This document shows positions 14,124 to 14,855 of a DNA stretch of 14,855 nt, one piece after another. A program made the position numbers and the translations under genes. The notes beneath the pieces were generated by a model that was given only the letters and a program-made list of their open reading frames with translations, made no database searches and was not told the DNA's origin. This DNA is from an uncultured Oxalobacteraceae bacterium (GTDB lineage: Bacteria; Pseudomonadota; Gammaproteobacteria; Burkholderiales; Burkholderiaceae_D), in assembly GCA_937996605.1 (NCBI GenBank), contig CALKVB010000666.1, forward strand, positions 1-14,855. Direction: 5' to 3'. Each line of letters begins with the position of its first letter. Position 1 is the stretch's first letter.

Positions 14124-14855
14124 ATGGACAAGTTCGCAAAGCCAAAGCATCCAGCATATGCAATGGCAAAGCGAATGGGTCGAGTGAACTATCGTAGAGG
14201 GATAGACGTGCAATCGAATTTGGCGATACTCCTGCAAATCTGCGTGTTGTCTTGCGCAGTATGGTTGCCGGTGAAAGCGCAGAATCTCGATAAGAGCATG
14301 TGCCCGCGACAGACTATCCGTTTTGCACATTATGAAATGGGCTCGCTCTATACCAAAGAACACGGAGGTATAGATGAAGATGTGCTGCAAGAACTCATCA
14401 AACGCAGCCATTGTTCTTTTTCAATTTCAGTACCTGCTAGTGCCAAAACATTAGATTTCACTTATGTTGGTTATGGTTCAGCATCTGCATCAATTCCAGC
14501 AACAGGTGGTATCTCGGTTACATTAAAATCTGCATCATCAGACATTGAAGGTGTGGTTGTTACAGGTTATTCAAGAGAGAAAAAATCACAATTCTCAGGA
14601 GCCGCTACCGTTTTATCTGGCAAAACAGTTGAAACTGTGCCAGTTGGTTCTTTCGATCAGGCTTTACAAGGTAGAGTTCCTGGTATGTTAGTTAACTCTG
14701 GTTCTGGTCAGCCTGGTAGCAGTGCAACTGTAACTATTCGTGGTATTCAATCAATTCAAGGTGCTGGTACTCAGCCACTTTATGTAATTGATGGTGTACC
14801 AATGCCTGCATTTGATATGCAAACCATTAACCCGAACGATTTTGAGTCGATTACT
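14124..14855 (+). CDS. Chimeric open frame: solute-binding protein N-terminus joined in frame to a SusC/RagA fragment
   Basis: The frame is open for 244 codons to the window edge. The start is secure: AGGA (14112-14115) lies eight nt before the ATG. Residues 1-31 are a basic leader, 32-52 a hydrophobic signal segment ending near PVKAQ, and 60-99 begin a family-3 solute-binding protein ('QTIRFAHYEMGSLY', 'GGIDEDVLQELIKRSHCSF'). From residue about 99 it reads as a Bacteroidota SusC/RagA protein: the end of the carboxypeptidase-D-like domain ('SISVPASAKTLDFTYVGY'), a TonB-box-like 'EGVVVTGY' (142-149), and the plug domain with 'ALQGRVPGMLV', 'VTIRGIQS' and 'LYVIDGVP' (219-226). GC falls from about 48% to 41% and leucine codons switch to TTA. 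SusC proteins import glycans with SusD and are restricted mainly to Bacteroidota. A joined contig is far more likely than a real fusion protein. Confidence 0.85.
   Translation, partial: MDKFAKPKHPAYAMAKRMGRVNYRRGIDVQSNLAILLQICVLSCAVWLPVKAQNLDKSMCPRQTIRFAHYEMGSLYTKEHGGIDEDVLQELIKRSHCSFSISVPASAKTLDFTYVGYGSASASIPATGGISVTLKSASSDIEGVVVTGYSREKKSQFSGAATVLSGKTVETVPVGSFDQALQGRVPGMLVNSGSGQPGSSATVTIRGIQSIQGAGTQPLYVIDGVPMPAFDMQTINPNDFESIT
14418..14855 (+). other. Foreign segment: 5'-truncated susC-like gene of Bacteroidota origin
   Basis: This segment encodes SusC/RagA sequence that lacks its own start, signal peptide and most of the CarboxypepD_reg-like domain. Five of its six leucine codons are TTA, against none of nine in the upstream part of the same frame. 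The boundary is in or next to the T-rich run at 14415-14421, where Ser-Phe or Phe-Ser codons are natural to both families (HCSF in the binding protein; an aromatic residue before SISVP in SusC), so a few bases of shared sequence may have mediated the join. Confidence 0.75.

Noticed and set aside
14124..14855. A novel fusion receptor combining a solute-binding protein and SusC as a new uptake system
   Set aside because: Neither part is complete at the seam, composition changes abruptly there, and the binding protein is cut after its first helix; an artefactual join explains this more simply.

Overview
The window looks like chromosome of a betaproteobacterium of moderate GC content (short stretches I counted are about 48%). 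Family-level cues fit Oxalobacteraceae, for example an Undibacterium-like genome: a LysR/azoreductase/pirin cluster, a DUF1857 (AtaL-like) protein, a periplasmic TPR-GGDEF protein, and orphan family-3 solute-binding proteins. The genus is an inference from protein style only; I could run no search.

Layout. Positions 1-4774 are all on the minus strand: a secreted protein cut by the left edge, a long gap with a REP/MITE-like inverted repeat, a beta-helix (bactofilin-like) protein, a DUF1857 protein, a RidA-family protein without the usual active-site arginine, a periplasmic solute-binding protein with a clear sigma70 promoter and its own terminator, and a PaaI-type thioesterase. A Tat-exported Gfo/Idh/MocA oxidoreductase resembling glycoside hydrolase family 109 follows on the plus strand (4969-6360) and ends at a bidirectional terminator. 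Minus-strand genes then encode a LolA-like periplasmic protein, a DUF6174-like lipoprotein behind a candidate Fur-controlled promoter, and a diguanylate cyclase. A GNAT acetyltransferase (+) and a LysR regulator (-) converge. The LysR gene is divergent from azoreductase and pirin genes, which probably form one redox or quinone-stress unit under its control.

Right end. The last gene (14124 to the edge) starts as an ordinary proteobacterial solute-binding protein. Within a few codons around 14418 it becomes, in frame, the N-terminal part of a Bacteroidota SusC/RagA TonB-linked outer-membrane protein. GC falls from about 48% to about 41%, and leucine codon use switches from no TTA (0 of 9) to almost all TTA (5 of 6). 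This is the most notable feature of the window. It is most simply read as a chimeric join between DNA of two organisms (assembly or amplification artefact), not a real fusion. I see no defence system, CRISPR array, tRNA, rRNA or intact insertion sequence.

Smaller items of interest are five degenerate 13-bp tandem repeats at 2392-2456, a possible 31-residue peptide gene at 13803-13898 that shares a strong hairpin with the convergent pirin gene, and a structured intergenic element at 7850-7920.
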